From positions 221,809,501-221,873,500 of the forward strand of contig CM032228.1 in NCBI GenBank assembly GCA_019009955.1: a stretch of DNA of 64,000 nucleotides, given 5' to 3'. The DNA is from Riptortus pedestris (taxonomy: Eukaryota; Arthropoda; Insecta; Hemiptera; Alydidae). Made by a program: the position numbers and the translations under genes. The notes below the pieces were generated by a model that saw only the letters and a program-made list of their open reading frames with translations, did no database searches and was not told the origin of the DNA. Below, piece after piece: positions 62,837 to 64,000 of the stretch. Each line of letters starts with the position of its first letter. Position 1 is the stretch's first letter.

Positions 62837-64000
62837 CTATTTTCTAATTTTTTTTATTAACATATTAAGTTGCACTTCAACTTTTTTTAGTTCTTCTCCC
62901 TTTTCAGTAAGCATTTTATGCCCTGACTGTAGAAGGGCTTGTGCAGAGCAAACTTCTGTCATATTATTATTTTGAACTGCTCTTGATAGTCTCGTATTAG
63001 CTTCGCCAATTAAAGAATGGCTAGAATCCACTGCTTTTTGTAAATTTTTTTTTTTTACTTCTAAAGTTTTCAATTCATCATCACATTCTCTCTTATACTT
63101 TAAAGCCTCTCCTTCTTCTCCCTCCTTTTTAATTTCTTCTAAATAATCTTTATACACCTTTTGGGCTTCTCTAAAATATTTTAACATCTTGGGAGAGACT
63201 GGAATTTTCATTATATCACCACCTCTGCTTCTGATTTCTGCTTCAACTGTACGAAGACTGTTAATTGTCTTTTCGTTCAAAGAAGCACGAGAAGTTGTCA
63301 CATATCGACGATTTACAGAAAAACCGCGTTCAACATCAGCCAGACCATGATATATGCTCCATACTGCTTTAATAAGTTTTGAGAGGTACGGATATTTGAT
63401 ACTGCCAAAATTGTTTTTCCGTTGTAGAATAGTACACCAGTAATCATCAATTCGTTTGGTGCAACCTGAGGGATTTTCTATATTCACTAAATCATTATCT
63501 GTTTCCTCATTCATATAAATTTTCCATTCTTCACATACTTTATCAACATCCTCTTTCTTAATTACAGAAGGCATCTGTTTAGCAACTTTTGTTACACATT
63601 GTAATGAACGTTGTTCACGCTTGACATACGGATGTAAAAAATGTATATTTTTTAGCAATTTGTTATTTAAAGGAAGGTGTTTTAATAAGTAATCGATGAC
63701 AGCAATAATGAATTTTTTTGCTTCCGAATAAAAATATTTCCTATCATTTTCTTTAAACTTCTTTTTTTGCAAGAAAACCAACAGATATCTTTTCCCCTTG
63801 CAACATATTATAAGTCGAGAGAAAACAGCAGTTTGGATATAGATTTCTCTTGCATTTTCTCAGGCTTTACAACTCTTGTTAATAGACTTTTAATTAACTT
63901 CCAAAGCTCATCATAAAGAATACGAATCATTGGTTCTTCTACTTGCATAATTTTTAAAAAACTTTCGAAGCTTTCACCTACTGATTTCAGAAAATGTAAA
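62837..64000 (-). pseudogene. hAT-like transposase relative, frameshifted (runs off the window)
   Basis: The main frame (62837-63781, over 310 aa, no ATG needed at the left of the frame) reads IDDYWCTILQRKNNFGSIKY, then LSKLIKAVWSIYHGLADVER with GFSVN. This is the hAT C-terminal dimerisation-type block (..S.SHGNADVERGFSxN). It ends in a long charged coiled coil (LKYKRECDDELKTLEVKKKN). Upstream the same frame continues as NAREIYIQTAVFSRLIICC to a TGA near 63,860. The neighbouring frame carries LHFLKSVGESFESFLKIMQV to VVKPEK, so one frameshift lies near the AAAA at about 63,855. Such proteins occur as transposons and as single-copy host genes in arthropods. The frameshift favours a dead copy or a sequencing error. 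It probably lies in the MSL3 first introns or upstream of that gene. Confidence 0.6.

Overview
This is animal nuclear DNA, most likely arthropod and probably insect. It is very AT-rich, has kilobase-scale GT-AG introns and is packed with eukaryotic transposons. The RpLP2, MSL3 and CCDC115 homologues and the arthropod-type transposons fit this. I cannot name the species.

Layout. Bases 1-21,200 are a nested transposon block with no host gene that I can support. It holds a Helitron-like non-autonomous family, tRNA-derived SINEs, a degenerate mariner-type transposase, a BEL/Pao gag remnant split by a 2.15-kb hAT-type element, a Tc1-like element split by a young Copia retrotransposon, and a 5.15-kb inverted-repeat element sitting in the (TA)n tract of a Helitron-like copy. 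Bases 21,230-32,320 hold RpLP2 (+ strand): three coding exons giving 113 aa, an intron in the 3' UTR, and a tentative 5' UTR exon. Its introns carry five related box C/D snoRNA genes that share an ACCATCTTTCGG guide complementary to a conserved 28S rRNA segment. Bases 32,460-44,000 are a second transposon block: a damaged piggyBac element carrying and carried by Helitron-like copies, plus an interrupted Tc1-like element. Bases 44,193-44,768 encode a single-exon CCDC115 (Vma22-like) homologue. Bases 49,860-61,746 hold the C-terminal six exons of an MSL3-type MRG-domain gene (- strand); its 5' exons lie beyond what I can identify. Its introns hold a LINE fragment, SINEs, microsatellites, a hairpin element and a second (2.65-kb) inverted-repeat element. 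The right edge holds a frameshifted hAT-like transposase relative on the - strand.

The host genes belong to unrelated housekeeping or chromatin functions: the ribosome stalk with rRNA modification guides, V-ATPase assembly, and an MSL-type chromatin reader. There is no operon-like organisation. The most notable signals are the five-member snoRNA family in one ribosomal-protein gene, the polar (TA)n-associated units that pair tail to tail into kilobase inverted repeats, and several near-perfect palindromes. Exon junctions were chosen by eye from frame, splice consensus and protein similarity. All family assignments are by eye and no database search was run.
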